From assembly GCA_015487335.1 (NCBI GenBank), contig WFPZ01000209.1, positions 1-8,825 on the forward strand: a DNA stretch of 8,825 bases. Reading direction: 5' to 3'. Position numbers and translations under genes: made by a program. The stretch comes from Paracoccaceae bacterium (lineage in GTDB: Bacteria; Pseudomonadota; Alphaproteobacteria; Rhodobacterales; Rhodobacteraceae). The notes beneath the pieces were generated by a model. That model was not told the DNA's origin. It saw only the letters and a program-made list of their open reading frames with translations, and made no database searches. Shown here piece after piece: positions 1-6,281 of the stretch. Within the stretch, counting starts at the first letter, position 1, and every line of letters starts with the position of its first letter.

Positions 1-833
1 ATTCGGTGACCGCCACCACCACGGCGCTGAAACTGGCCGACTACGTGGTGACCGAGGCCGGTTTCGGGGCCGATCTGGGGGCCGAGAAATTCATGAACAT
101 CAAGTGCCGCAAGGCCGGCATCGCCCCCGACGTGGTGGTGCTGGTGGCCACCGTCCGGGCCATGAAGATGAACGGCGGGGTGGCGAAGGCCGACCTCGAC
201 GAGGAAAACGTGGCCGCCGTGGCCGAGGGCTGCCCGAACCTCTCGCGCCACATCTCGAACCTGAAATCCTTCGGCGTGCCGGTGGTGGTGGCGGTCAACC
301 ATTTTGTCACCGATACCGAGGCCGAGGTCGAGGTGATCCGCGAAAGCGCGGCCGCCGAGGGGGCCGAGGCCTTCCTGTGCCGCCACTGGGAGCTGGGCTC
401 GGAGGGCGCGGTGGAACTGGCCGAGCGGGTGGCCGAGATCGCCGACAGCGGGGCGGCCCAGTTTGCGCCGCTCTACCGCGACGATCTGCCGCTGTTCGAG
501 AAGATCGAAACCATCGCCAAGCGCATCTACCACGCCGACGAGGTGCTGGCCGACAAGAAGATCCGCGACCAGCTTCGCCAGTGGGAAAGCGCCGGCTACG
601 GTCATCTGCCGATCTGCATGGCCAAGACGCAGTATTCGTTTTCCACCGATCCCAACCTGCGCGGCGCGCCCGTGGGCCACAGCGTGCCGATCCGCGAGGT
701 GCGGCTGAGCGCCGGGGCGGGCTTCGTGGTGGTGATCTGCGGCCAGATCATGACGATGCCGGGCCTGCCCAGCCATCCGGCCGCCGAGGGCATTCGCCTC
801 AACGAGGCTGGCCAGATCGAGGGCCTGTTCTGA
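1..833 (+). CDS. fhs: Formate-tetrahydrofolate ligase, C-terminal part (5' end outside window)
   Basis: This cytoplasmic enzyme makes 10-formyl-THF from formate, ATP and tetrahydrofolate and feeds one-carbon metabolism. The reading frame is open from the window edge: bases 3-5 already encode the Ser of the family's NSV segment, so the GTG at 6 is an internal valine and not a start. Visible landmarks are the strongly conserved EAGFGADLGAEKF block (about visible residues 18-30), the VATVRAMKMNGGV signature, GVPVVVAVNHFVTDTEAE, the MAKTQYSFS segment and the typical C-terminal MTMPGLP...GLF ending. About 276 residues are visible against roughly 555-560 for the family, so about half the protein is present and the C-terminus is intact. 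folD lies 93 bp downstream on the same strand, which fits a shared C1 pathway and possible co-transcription. Identity is very secure. Confidence 0.97.
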   Translation, partial: SVTATTTALKLADYVVTEAGFGADLGAEKFMNIKCRKAGIAPDVVVLVATVRAMKMNGGVAKADLDEENVAAVAEGCPNLSRHISNLKSFGVPVVVAVNHFVTDTEAEVEVIRESAAAEGAEAFLCRHWELGSEGAVELAERVAEIADSGAAQFAPLYRDDLPLFEKIETIAKRIYHADEVLADKKIRDQLRQWESAGYGHLPICMAKTQYSFSTDPNLRGAPVGHSVPIREVRLSAGAGFVVVICGQIMTMPGLPSHPAAEGIRLNEAGQIEGLF

Positions 834-913
834 TGAAGCCGCTGACGCCACCCTGCTTGCCGGGGCGTGGGCGCCAGGACGATCTGACAATGGCCGAAAT
901 GGCCGTGAACTGA
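833..913 (+). CDS. Possible 26-aa small ORF between fhs and folD
   Basis: An ATG overlaps the fhs stop codon (TGATG at 831-835) and opens a 26-codon frame ending in TGA at 911-913, directly inside the folD ribosome-binding region. The predicted peptide begins MKPLTPPCLPGRGRQDD and has no recognisable domain, signal peptide or membrane segment. The arrangement would allow translational coupling from fhs through to folD. Such a short frame can easily arise by chance in GC-rich DNA, and I do not recognise the peptide. The stretch also holds two copies of AATGGCCG (889-896 and 898-905). Reported as a candidate only. Confidence 0.15.
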   Translation: MKPLTPPCLPGRGRQDDLTMAEMAVN

Positions 914-920
914 GGAAAAG
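913..920 (+). promoter_or_regulatory. folD ribosome-binding site
   Basis: The purine-rich AGGAAAAG lies 6 bases before the folD ATG at 927, with its AGGA core about 10 bases away. It supports the ATG at 927 as the start. It overlaps the stop codon of the possible small ORF ending at 913. Confidence 0.6.
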
Positions 921-926
921 GGTGTC

Positions 927-1829
927 ATGAGCGCTGAGATCATCGACGGAAAGGCCTTTGCGGGAGAGGTGCGAAGGAAGGTGGCGGCCCAGGTGGCGCG
1001 TCTGAAGGCAGAGCATGGCATCACGCCGGGGCTGGCGGTGGTGCTGGTGGGCGAGGATCCGGCCAGCCAGGTCTATGTGCGCTCGAAGGGGAAGATGACC
1101 GTCGAGGTGGGCATGAACTCCTTCGAGCACAGGCTGCCCGCCGAGGCGGAAGAGGCGGCGCTGCTGGCGCTTCTGGACGATCTCAACGCCGACCCGGCGG
1201 TGCACGGTATTCTGGTGCAGCTTCCCTTGCCCGACCACATGGACGAATCGAGCGTCATAAACCGGATCGACCCGGCGAAGGATGTGGACGGGTTTCACAT
1301 ATCAAATGTCGGCCTGCTGGCGACCGGGCAGAAGGCGATGGTGCCCTGCACCCCTCTGGGCTGTCTGATGATGCTGCGCGACCGCCATGGCAGCCTGTCG
1401 GGGCTGGATGCGGTGGTGGTGGGGCGCTCCAATATCGTCGGCAAACCGATGGCGCAGCTTCTGCTGCGCGACAGCTGCACGGTGACGATCGCCCACAGCC
1501 GGACCCGCAACATCGAAGACGTTTGCCGGCGCGCAGATATCCTGGTGGCGGCGGTGGGACGGCCCGAGATGATCACCGGTGAGTGGATCAAGCCCGGCGC
1601 CACGGTGATCGACGTGGGCATCAACCGCATCCCCGCCCCCGAAAGGGGCGAGGGCAAGACGCGGCTGGTGGGGGACGTCCATTTCGACAGCGCCGCGCAG
1701 GTGGCCGGGGCCATCACTCCGGTGCCGGGAGGCGTGGGGCCGATGACCATCGCCTGCCTGCTGGCCAACACGCTCACCGCCTGTTGCCGCGCCAACGGCC
1801 TGCCCGAGCCCGAGGGGCTGACCGCCTGA
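927..1829 (+). CDS. folD: Bifunctional 5,10-methylene-THF dehydrogenase / 5,10-methenyl-THF cyclohydrolase
   Basis: FolD oxidises 5,10-methylene-THF with NADP+ to 5,10-methenyl-THF and hydrolyses that to 10-formyl-THF, in the cytoplasm. The 300-aa length is typical of bacterial FolD. The catalytic motif YVRSK places Tyr50 and Lys54 at the positions known from E. coli FolD. Gln98 in VQLPLP and Asp121 in KDVDGF, also active-site residues in the family, are present. The C-terminal Rossmann domain has VVVGRSNIVGKP (nucleotide binding) and ends with the signature PVPGGVGPMT. The ATG at 927 is preceded by AGGAAAAG and gives the usual N-terminus beginning with the IIDGKA segment. It follows fhs on the same strand, so the two enzymes offer alternative routes to 10-formyl-THF. 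Its stop lies 15 bp from the stop of the convergent ATPase gene, with no obvious hairpin terminator between them. Identity is very secure. Confidence 0.98.
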   Translation: MSAEIIDGKAFAGEVRRKVAAQVARLKAEHGITPGLAVVLVGEDPASQVYVRSKGKMTVEVGMNSFEHRLPAEAEEAALLALLDDLNADPAVHGILVQLPLPDHMDESSVINRIDPAKDVDGFHISNVGLLATGQKAMVPCTPLGCLMMLRDRHGSLSGLDAVVVGRSNIVGKPMAQLLLRDSCTVTIAHSRTRNIEDVCRRADILVAAVGRPEMITGEWIKPGATVIDVGINRIPAPERGEGKTRLVGDVHFDSAAQVAGAITPVPGGVGPMTIACLLANTLTACCRANGLPEPEGLTA

Positions 1830-1844
1830 GGCTGCCCTTGCGCC

Positions 1845-3155
1845 CTACCGCTGGATGGTTTCGTCCCGGACGAAAAGATTGGCCCAGGCGCGGTCCAGCA
1901 ACTCGGGCGTCATCTGGCGGGGGATGCCCTCGAAATCGCAGATCGAGATCATCTGGTCGATCAGGAAGACCGGCTGGTAATTGGCATAGACGTTGCCGAT
2001 GGTCGGGTATTTTTCCTTCATCAGGTAAAGCATCGTCTGTTCGTCCAGGGCCATCTTCTTCTTGCGGGCGACCATGGCGAAGATCTTGAGGAAATCTTCC
2101 TGGTTCGGCCCGTCGATCTTGATCTTGAAGAAGATCCGCCTCAGCGCGGCCCCGTCGAATATCTCGTTTGGGTGGAAGTTGGTGGAGAAGATCACCAGAG
2201 TGTCGAAGGGCACCTCGAACTTTTCGCCCGACTGCAGGGCGAGGATGTCCTTTCCCTCTTCCAGCGGCACGATCCAGCGGTTGATCAGTGCCTGCGGCGG
2301 TTCCGCCTGGCGGCCGAGGTCATCGACGATGAACACCCCGCCGGTGGACTTCAGCTGCAGCGGCGCCTGGTAGGTGCGCGAGGTGGGATTGTAGACCAGA
2401 TCGAGCATGTCGAGCGTGAGCTCGCCCCCGGTGATGACCGAGGGGCGCCTGCACAGCACGTAGCGCCGGTCGTAGCGGTTGGAGGTGCGGCGCAGCGAGT
2501 TGGGGTTGTCCTCCGGCTCTTCGGCCACCGTGTGCACGACCGGGTCGAATACGGTGATCACCTGGCCGGAATACTCGATCGCGCGGGGGATGAAGATGTT
2601 GTCGCCCAGGGCATCGCGAATGCCGTTGGAGATGGACGATTTCCCGTTGCCGGGGGGGCCGTACATCAGGATGGAACGCCCCGCCGAGACCGCCGGGCCG
2701 AGATGATCGAGCAGCTCGTCGGGCAGGATCAGGCCGCCCATGGCGGCAGTCAGCTGATCGCGGGTGATCTGGATGTTGCGGATGGACTGGCGCTTGACCT
2801 GCCTTGCATACTCTTCCATCGGCACCGGCATGGCGCCGTAGTATTCCGACTGCGACAGCGCATCGAGGGCGCGCGCCTTGCCCGCATCCGACAGCTGATA
2901 GCCCATCTCGCTGCCGGAATTGGCATGCAGCGTGCCGGTGGCCTCCACCAGCCGTTGACTGCGGGCCAGATCGACGAGCTCCTGGGTGACGTTGACGGGA
3001 AGGCAGAGCGCGCGTGCCAGAGAGCTGACCTGGCTGAGATTCTGCCTGAACATCGTCTTGAGCAGTATGTCGCGCATGAGCACCGTGGAAAGGCCGGTCT
3101 CCTCCAGGCTGCGAGGGCTCGGAGGGGCCATTACCGACGAAACCTGCATGTTCAT
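1845..3155 (-). CDS. AAA+ ATPase with N-terminal winged-helix-like domain, beside the tad cluster
   Basis: This is a 436-aa cytoplasmic AAA+ ATPase of unknown specific role. The Walker A is GPPGNGKS (residues 166-173) and the Walker B is VFIVDDLG (274-281). Sensor 1 is FSTN (323-326, Asn326), and the LRRI at 338-341 is a likely arginine finger. Residues about 20-105 (RDILLKTMFRQNLSQVSSLA through GYQLSDAGKARA) look like a helix-turn-helix plus wing, which could bind DNA or another protein. The C-terminal ~90 residues are helical and may be the AAA+ lid. There is no signal peptide or membrane segment. It is not TadA/CpaF: the secretion-ATPase signatures are absent. The general style is MoxR-like, that is chaperone or remodelling ATPases, but this is a loose resemblance. 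A GAGGTG Shine-Dalgarno 5 bases upstream supports the start at 3155; a second ATG two codons in is an alternative. It points the same way as the tad genes but is separated from them by an opposite-strand gene, so it needs its own promoter or read-through. Confidence 0.9.
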   Translation of the reverse strand: MNMQVSSVMAPPSPRSLEETGLSTVLMRDILLKTMFRQNLSQVSSLARALCLPVNVTQELVDLARSQRLVEATGTLHANSGSEMGYQLSDAGKARALDALSQSEYYGAMPVPMEEYARQVKRQSIRNIQITRDQLTAAMGGLILPDELLDHLGPAVSAGRSILMYGPPGNGKSSISNGIRDALGDNIFIPRAIEYSGQVITVFDPVVHTVAEEPEDNPNSLRRTSNRYDRRYVLCRRPSVITGGELTLDMLDLVYNPTSRTYQAPLQLKSTGGVFIVDDLGRQAEPPQALINRWIVPLEEGKDILALQSGEKFEVPFDTLVIFSTNFHPNEIFDGAALRRIFFKIKIDGPNQEDFLKIFAMVARKKKMALDEQTMLYLMKEKYPTIGNVYANYQPVFLIDQMISICDFEGIPRQMTPELLDRAWANLFVRDETIQR

Positions 3156-3274
3156 TCAGTCACCTCTGTCTGTTCCGTGTCCGGCGCGCCCGCGCGGTGC
3201 GTCCGCGGGGCGAAAGGATTTTGCATCGCTCATCCCCTCCCTGTATCTTTCGACGAAGAAAGACGGGGGCAGGC
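3156..3274. promoter_or_regulatory. Divergent intergenic region between the AAA+ ATPase and GT-C-like genes
   Basis: This 119-bp stretch separates two head-to-head genes and must carry the promoter of each unless they are reached by read-through. The left half is very GC-rich. The right half holds a plausible + strand promoter (listed separately). On the - strand, CACCTC at 3161-3166 reads as GAGGTG, the Shine-Dalgarno of the ATPase gene. I could not find a convincing - strand -35/-10 pair or a clear inverted-repeat operator. Confidence 0.6.
3221..3249 (+). promoter_or_regulatory. Candidate sigma-70-type promoter for the GT-C-like membrane protein
   Basis: TTGCAT (3221-3226) and TATCTT (3244-3249) are separated by exactly 17 bases, the optimal sigma-70 spacing. 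The match to consensus is 3/6 at -35, retaining the TTG that matters most in alphaproteobacteria, and 4/6 at -10. Transcription would begin near 3256, leaving a leader of about 19 bases before the ATG at 3275. The promoter lies downstream of the alternative GTG at 3197, which favours the ATG start. Confidence 0.35.
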
Positions 3275-4942
3275 ATGAGCAGACCGAATCCAGCAGTTTT
3301 GTTTGGCTTTTTTGTGGCGGTGGTCGTCGCAATGTGTGGTGCGGCGCTGCTGAAGGGCGGGTTCTACGTCGGCAAGCACGAGGGCGATACGCTGCACATG
3401 CTGGACATCGTGATGCGCATGGCCGAGGGTCAGTGGCCGCACCTCGATTTCATGACCCCGGTCGGGGCGCTTGCCTTTGCCCCGATCGCCCTGTTCGTGA
3501 AGCTGGGCTTCCCGGTGGGCAAGTCGGTATTCCTGGGCCAGGGCCTTGTCGCACTTGTATTTCTTCCCGCCGTCTGGTGGGTCGCCTTCAGCCGGTTGCG
3601 CGGTTTTGCGGCTTACCTGTTCGGGCTGTTCGTGCTGGTCCTGATCACTGCGCTGGTTCCCGGCGAGGCGCAGCGCAGCGTCTCCATTTCCATGAGCTAC
3701 AACCGCTGGTCCTGGGCCGCGGCCTTCGTGGCCATCACCCTGGCCGTGGTGCCGGCGCGCGGCCGGGCGCATCCGTTTGCCGACGGGGTGATCATCGGGC
3801 TGGCGATGGCGGCGCTGGCGCTCATGAAAATGACATATTTCGCCGCCTTCCTGGTGCCGGTGGTGGTGGCCATGGCGCTGCGCGGCTCTTTTCGTGCAAT
3901 CTTCTGGGCCCTGGCGGCGGGGCTTTCGGTGGCGCTCCTCGTCTCCCTGCTGGCGGGGTTCGAATACTGGACGGCCTATCTGAGGGACCTCCTGGCGGTG
4001 GCCGCCTCGGACATTCGTCCCAACCCCGGAGAGCCCTTCGGCGCGGTGCTCGGTGCTCCGGCCTATCTGGGCGCCAGCCTGACGCTGATTGCCGGCGTCA
4101 TCCTGCTGCGCCAGTCGGGCGAGGCGGTGGGCGGGCTTGTGCTGCTGCTGCTGACGCCAGGGTTCTTCTATGTCACCTACCAGAACTACGGCAATGATCC
4201 GCAGTGGCTGATGCTGCTGGGCGTGCTGCTGATGGCCTTTCTGCCGCGGCTGGAAATCCGCAACGGGCTGGGTTGGGACATGCGCACCGCTCTGAAGGTG
4301 AACGCGGCCGTGGCCCTGGCCTTTGCCGCGCCCTCCTTCTTCAACCTGGCCTACAGCCCGTTTCGCCACCTCAATACCGACATTGCCGATTATTCGCCGC
4401 TTGTGCCCGGAAATCCGCGCACGGCGGACCTGTTCGCCGCGAACATGCGGATCGTGCAGCTGGATGCGACGATGCCCTTGCCCGGCGACATGCCGGGGCG
4501 CGCAGATTACGAGAAGCTTGCCGAGCGCGACCCGCCTACCGTATTCAACGGCGAAACGCTGCCCGACTGCACGCTGACAAACGGCATGGCGGCGTGGTTC
4601 GACCTGACGGTGAAGGATCTGGAGCGCGCCGGCCTGGCGCAGGGCAGGAGGGTGTTCGCCGCTGACCTGCTCTCCAGCGAGTGGCTGTTCGGCGCCTTCG
4701 AGCCGCTGGTGGGCGGGGCCCCGTGGTACTACGGCGGGCTGCCCGGCCTTGACAGTGCCGATTATCTGCTGGTTCCCCTGTGCCCGATCATCCCCAAGAC
4801 CCGGGACATCATATTGAAGAACATCCAGGACGCCGGGCTGGCGTTCACCGAGATCCGGCGCACGCCGTTCTATATCCTGTACGAGCCCGCCGCCCCGTCA
4901 CGCGCCGTAGATGGCGCCGGCGATCAGGTAGAAGGCCAGTGA
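3275..4942 (+). CDS. Polytopic membrane protein, putative GT-C-type glycosyltransferase
   Basis: This 555-aa inner-membrane protein was not recognised as a named family. Hydrophobic segments appear at about residues 8-29, 64-80, 84-105, 112-130, 146-160, 170-202 (probably two), 206-228, 262-280, 284-300, 310-326 and 339-360. A soluble, probably periplasmic domain of about 180 residues follows. The first loop contains HEGDTLH (Glu36, Asp38) and then GQWPHLDFMTPVG. An acidic pair followed by a G..P..DF...G element is the pattern of GT-C glycosyltransferases (ArnT/PMT-like), which use polyprenol-linked sugars. The role is therefore inferred, not shown. The start chosen is ATG 3275, which puts the first membrane segment near the N-terminus. 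An upstream GTG at 3197 would add 26 charged residues and lies ahead of the candidate promoter. The ribosome-binding site (GGGGGCAGG) is mediocre. The last 14 codons plus stop overlap the end of cpaA on the other strand. Lying between the ATPase and the tad operon, it could modify pilus or surface components. Confidence 0.88.
   Translation: MSRPNPAVLFGFFVAVVVAMCGAALLKGGFYVGKHEGDTLHMLDIVMRMAEGQWPHLDFMTPVGALAFAPIALFVKLGFPVGKSVFLGQGLVALVFLPAVWWVAFSRLRGFAAYLFGLFVLVLITALVPGEAQRSVSISMSYNRWSWAAAFVAITLAVVPARGRAHPFADGVIIGLAMAALALMKMTYFAAFLVPVVVAMALRGSFRAIFWALAAGLSVALLVSLLAGFEYWTAYLRDLLAVAASDIRPNPGEPFGAVLGAPAYLGASLTLIAGVILLRQSGEAVGGLVLLLLTPGFFYVTYQNYGNDPQWLMLLGVLLMAFLPRLEIRNGLGWDMRTALKVNAAVALAFAAPSFFNLAYSPFRHLNTDIADYSPLVPGNPRTADLFAANMRIVQLDATMPLPGDMPGRADYEKLAERDPPTVFNGETLPDCTLTNGMAAWFDLTVKDLERAGLAQGRRVFAADLLSSEWLFGAFEPLVGGAPWYYGGLPGLDSADYLLVPLCPIIPKTRDIILKNIQDAGLAFTEIRRTPFYILYEPAAPSRAVDGAGDQVEGQ
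4898..4942. other. Antiparallel 3' overlap of the GT-C-like gene and cpaA/tadV
   Basis: The two convergent genes share 45 bp, and their codons are in exact register. Bases 4898-4900 read TCA (Ser542) for the + gene and TGA (stop) for cpaA. Bases 4940-4942 read TGA (stop) for the + gene and TCA (Ser151) for cpaA. Fourteen codons of each protein are thus encoded back to back, and there is no room for a separate terminator between the genes. Confidence 0.9.
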
Positions 4943-5392
4943 GGCCCCCAGCGCCAGCCCCATGGGAAATTTTCTGTGCGTCCAGGAGGCCCAGTCGGGG
5001 GTGGCGGCACGCACCGCCGGGATGCGCCTGAATATCCGGTGTGTGGCGACCGCCGCCAGCAGGACGGCGGAAAAGAGGTAAAGCATCAGCTGCAGGTCGC
5101 CCAAGGCCACGAAGGGGGCGGCGGCGGCGGCGAACTTGGCATCGCCCGCGCCCAGCGCCCCGGCCATGTTCATCGCAAAACCGATGGCCAGGACCACCAC
5201 GAAATGAAGCGCCCGCCACGGGTATTCGGCCAGCGGCAGGGCCGCCAGGCCGACGGTCACGAAAACCACCATCAGGGCGGCCACCGCCTTGTTGGGGATC
5301 TTCATGAACTTCATGTCGCTCCAGGCCACCCAGATGCATATGGGCAGCACGAAAGGCAGGAACCACCATGCGGACAAGGACGTGATGGCCAT
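4898..5392 (-). CDS. cpaA: Prepilin peptidase of the tad/Flp pilus system
   Basis: This inner-membrane aspartic protease (CpaA/TadV, peptidase A24) cleaves the leader from Flp-type prepilins and pseudopilins. The two catalytic aspartates are seen as Asp26 in WSDMKFMKIPN and Asp84 in the GAGDAKF (GxGD) motif. The FPMGLALG stretch near residue 142 matches the family's usual third conserved element. At 164 aa it is the short form, lacking the N-terminal methyltransferase domain of PilD, as usual for TadV/CpaA. Around five to six hydrophobic helices fill the protein. The ATG lies 2 bp after the stop of the TPR gene upstream (TGACCATG). No good Shine-Dalgarno is visible, so translation is probably coupled to that gene. 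It is the last gene of this - strand run, and its 3' end overlaps the opposing membrane-protein gene. Identity is secure from the motifs and neighbours. Confidence 0.95.
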   Translation of the reverse strand: MAITSLSAWWFLPFVLPICIWVAWSDMKFMKIPNKAVAALMVVFVTVGLAALPLAEYPWRALHFVVVLAIGFAMNMAGALGAGDAKFAAAAAPFVALGDLQLMLYLFSAVLLAAVATHRIFRRIPAVRAATPDWASWTHRKFPMGLALGASLAFYLIAGAIYGA

Positions 5393-5394
5393 GG

Positions 5395-6252
5395 TCAGTT
5401 GATCACGTCGTCTTCAAGGGCCCGCAGCGTGCGTACGGCGGCCTCGAAATACTGCGGATGCGTGTCTATTGCTTCCTGCAGCAGGCCGCGGCCGATGGCC
5501 ACGTCGCCCTGCTTGATGGCGGCCAGCGCCAGGGTGTGCAGAAGCTGCGCCCGTTCGACCTGGCTCATGGGCACCAGCGGCAGGGTGTAGTTGCGCTGGG
5601 CGGCGCGGGCCAGAACCATGTTGTTCTTGGCGGTGAACAGGTCGCTGTCATATCTGAGCGCCTCGGCAAACAGCTTTTCGGCCTCGGCATAGTCGCCGCG
5701 CGTCAGCTTGGAGTAGCCCCAGTTGTTGAGCACCGCGGAGGGCGTGGTGGTCAGCCCCACGGCGACCTCGTAGAAACTGTCGGCCTTTTTCCACTCTTCG
5801 TTGCTGTCGGCGATCATCGCCTCGAGCCGGTAGCGCTTGTAGGTTTCGTAGGTCGGCGGGACGGCATCGAGCACCGTCTCGGCGGCGTCCCAGTCTCCCT
5901 TGCGGATCAGCGCGTCGGCGTAATTGACGCGATCCTCGTTGGTGGCCTCGTCCATGGTGACGACACGGGCCCAGATTGCCGCCGCCTCGGCCGGCTTGCC
6001 GGCGCGGACGAGCGACAGGCCCAGGCCCCGCATCAGGTCGATCCGGTCGGGGTTCTCCGAAAGCGTCCGCCGGAAGTAGGCGACGGCCTCTTCGGGGTCC
6101 GCCGCCGTCAGCATGATGTCGTTGAGGTTGCTTTCATCGATGACGTTCACGCCCCGGATCGCCTGTTCCACATCTGCGCTGGTGGTCTTTTCACAGGCCG
6201 AAAGGGCGACTGCCGCGCCGAGGCACAACGTTACGAAAACCGGTTGGCGCAT
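5395..6252 (-). CDS. tadD: TPR-repeat lipoprotein, TadD-like pilus assembly protein
   Basis: This is a 285-aa protein with a lipoprotein signal peptide: a hydrophobic stretch then LSAC with Cys20 as the acylated residue, followed by Glu21, so outer-membrane sorting is expected. Helical TPR-type repeats cover about residues 52-135 and 173-268; the clearest is NNWGYSKLTRGDYAEAEKLF (176-195). The segment after it (NYTLPLVPMSQVERAQLLHT, 221-240) has the look of alphaproteobacterial TadD proteins. TadD is thought to be a pilotin-like assembly factor for the Flp secretin complex. The ATG at 6252 has AGAGGA (9-base spacing) upstream. It lies 29 bp after another TPR lipoprotein gene and 2 bp before cpaA, within the tad operon. 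In classical tad loci tadD directly follows tadC. Here the 189-aa gene holds that position, so which of the pair is the true TadD counterpart is uncertain. Confidence 0.85.
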   Translation of the reverse strand: MRQPVFVTLCLGAAVALSACEKTTSADVEQAIRGVNVIDESNLNDIMLTAADPEEAVAYFRRTLSENPDRIDLMRGLGLSLVRAGKPAEAAAIWARVVTMDEATNEDRVNYADALIRKGDWDAAETVLDAVPPTYETYKRYRLEAMIADSNEEWKKADSFYEVAVGLTTTPSAVLNNWGYSKLTRGDYAEAEKLFAEALRYDSDLFTAKNNMVLARAAQRNYTLPLVPMSQVERAQLLHTLALAAIKQGDVAIGRGLLQEAIDTHPQYFEAAVRTLRALEDDVIN

Positions 6253-6281
6253 TTGCCTGCGTCCTCTGCTGCTCGATCCGC

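Noticed and set aside
6..20. Substitution in the fhs segment following NSV (TATTTALKLAD)
   Set aside because: From memory this position varies among formate-THF ligases, and all nearby conserved blocks are intact, so it is not evidence of a defect.
1830..1844. Terminator between convergent folD and the ATPase gene
   Set aside because: The 15-bp gap has no inverted repeat or T-run. Any terminator would have to lie inside a coding region.
3197..3274. N-terminal extension of the GT-C-like protein from GTG 3197
   Set aside because: It would add 26 mostly charged residues ahead of the first membrane helix, and the likely promoter lies downstream of that GTG. ATG 3275 is preferred.
2172..3278. 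A 368-codon open frame on the + strand opposite the ATPase gene
   Set aside because: It lies almost wholly antisense to a gene with intact ATPase motifs. The translation is biased in composition with no domain, as expected for a shadow frame in GC-rich DNA.
3230..4369. A 379-codon open frame on the - strand opposite the GT-C-like gene
   Set aside because: The translation is rich in His, Gln, Arg and Gly with no hydrophobic core or motif. The + strand frame has clear membrane segments instead.
4716..4725. GC-rich palindrome CGGGGCCCCG inside the GT-C-like gene, considered as a terminator for cpaA
   Set aside because: It is about 175 bp past the cpaA stop, within coding sequence, and lacks a following U-tract.
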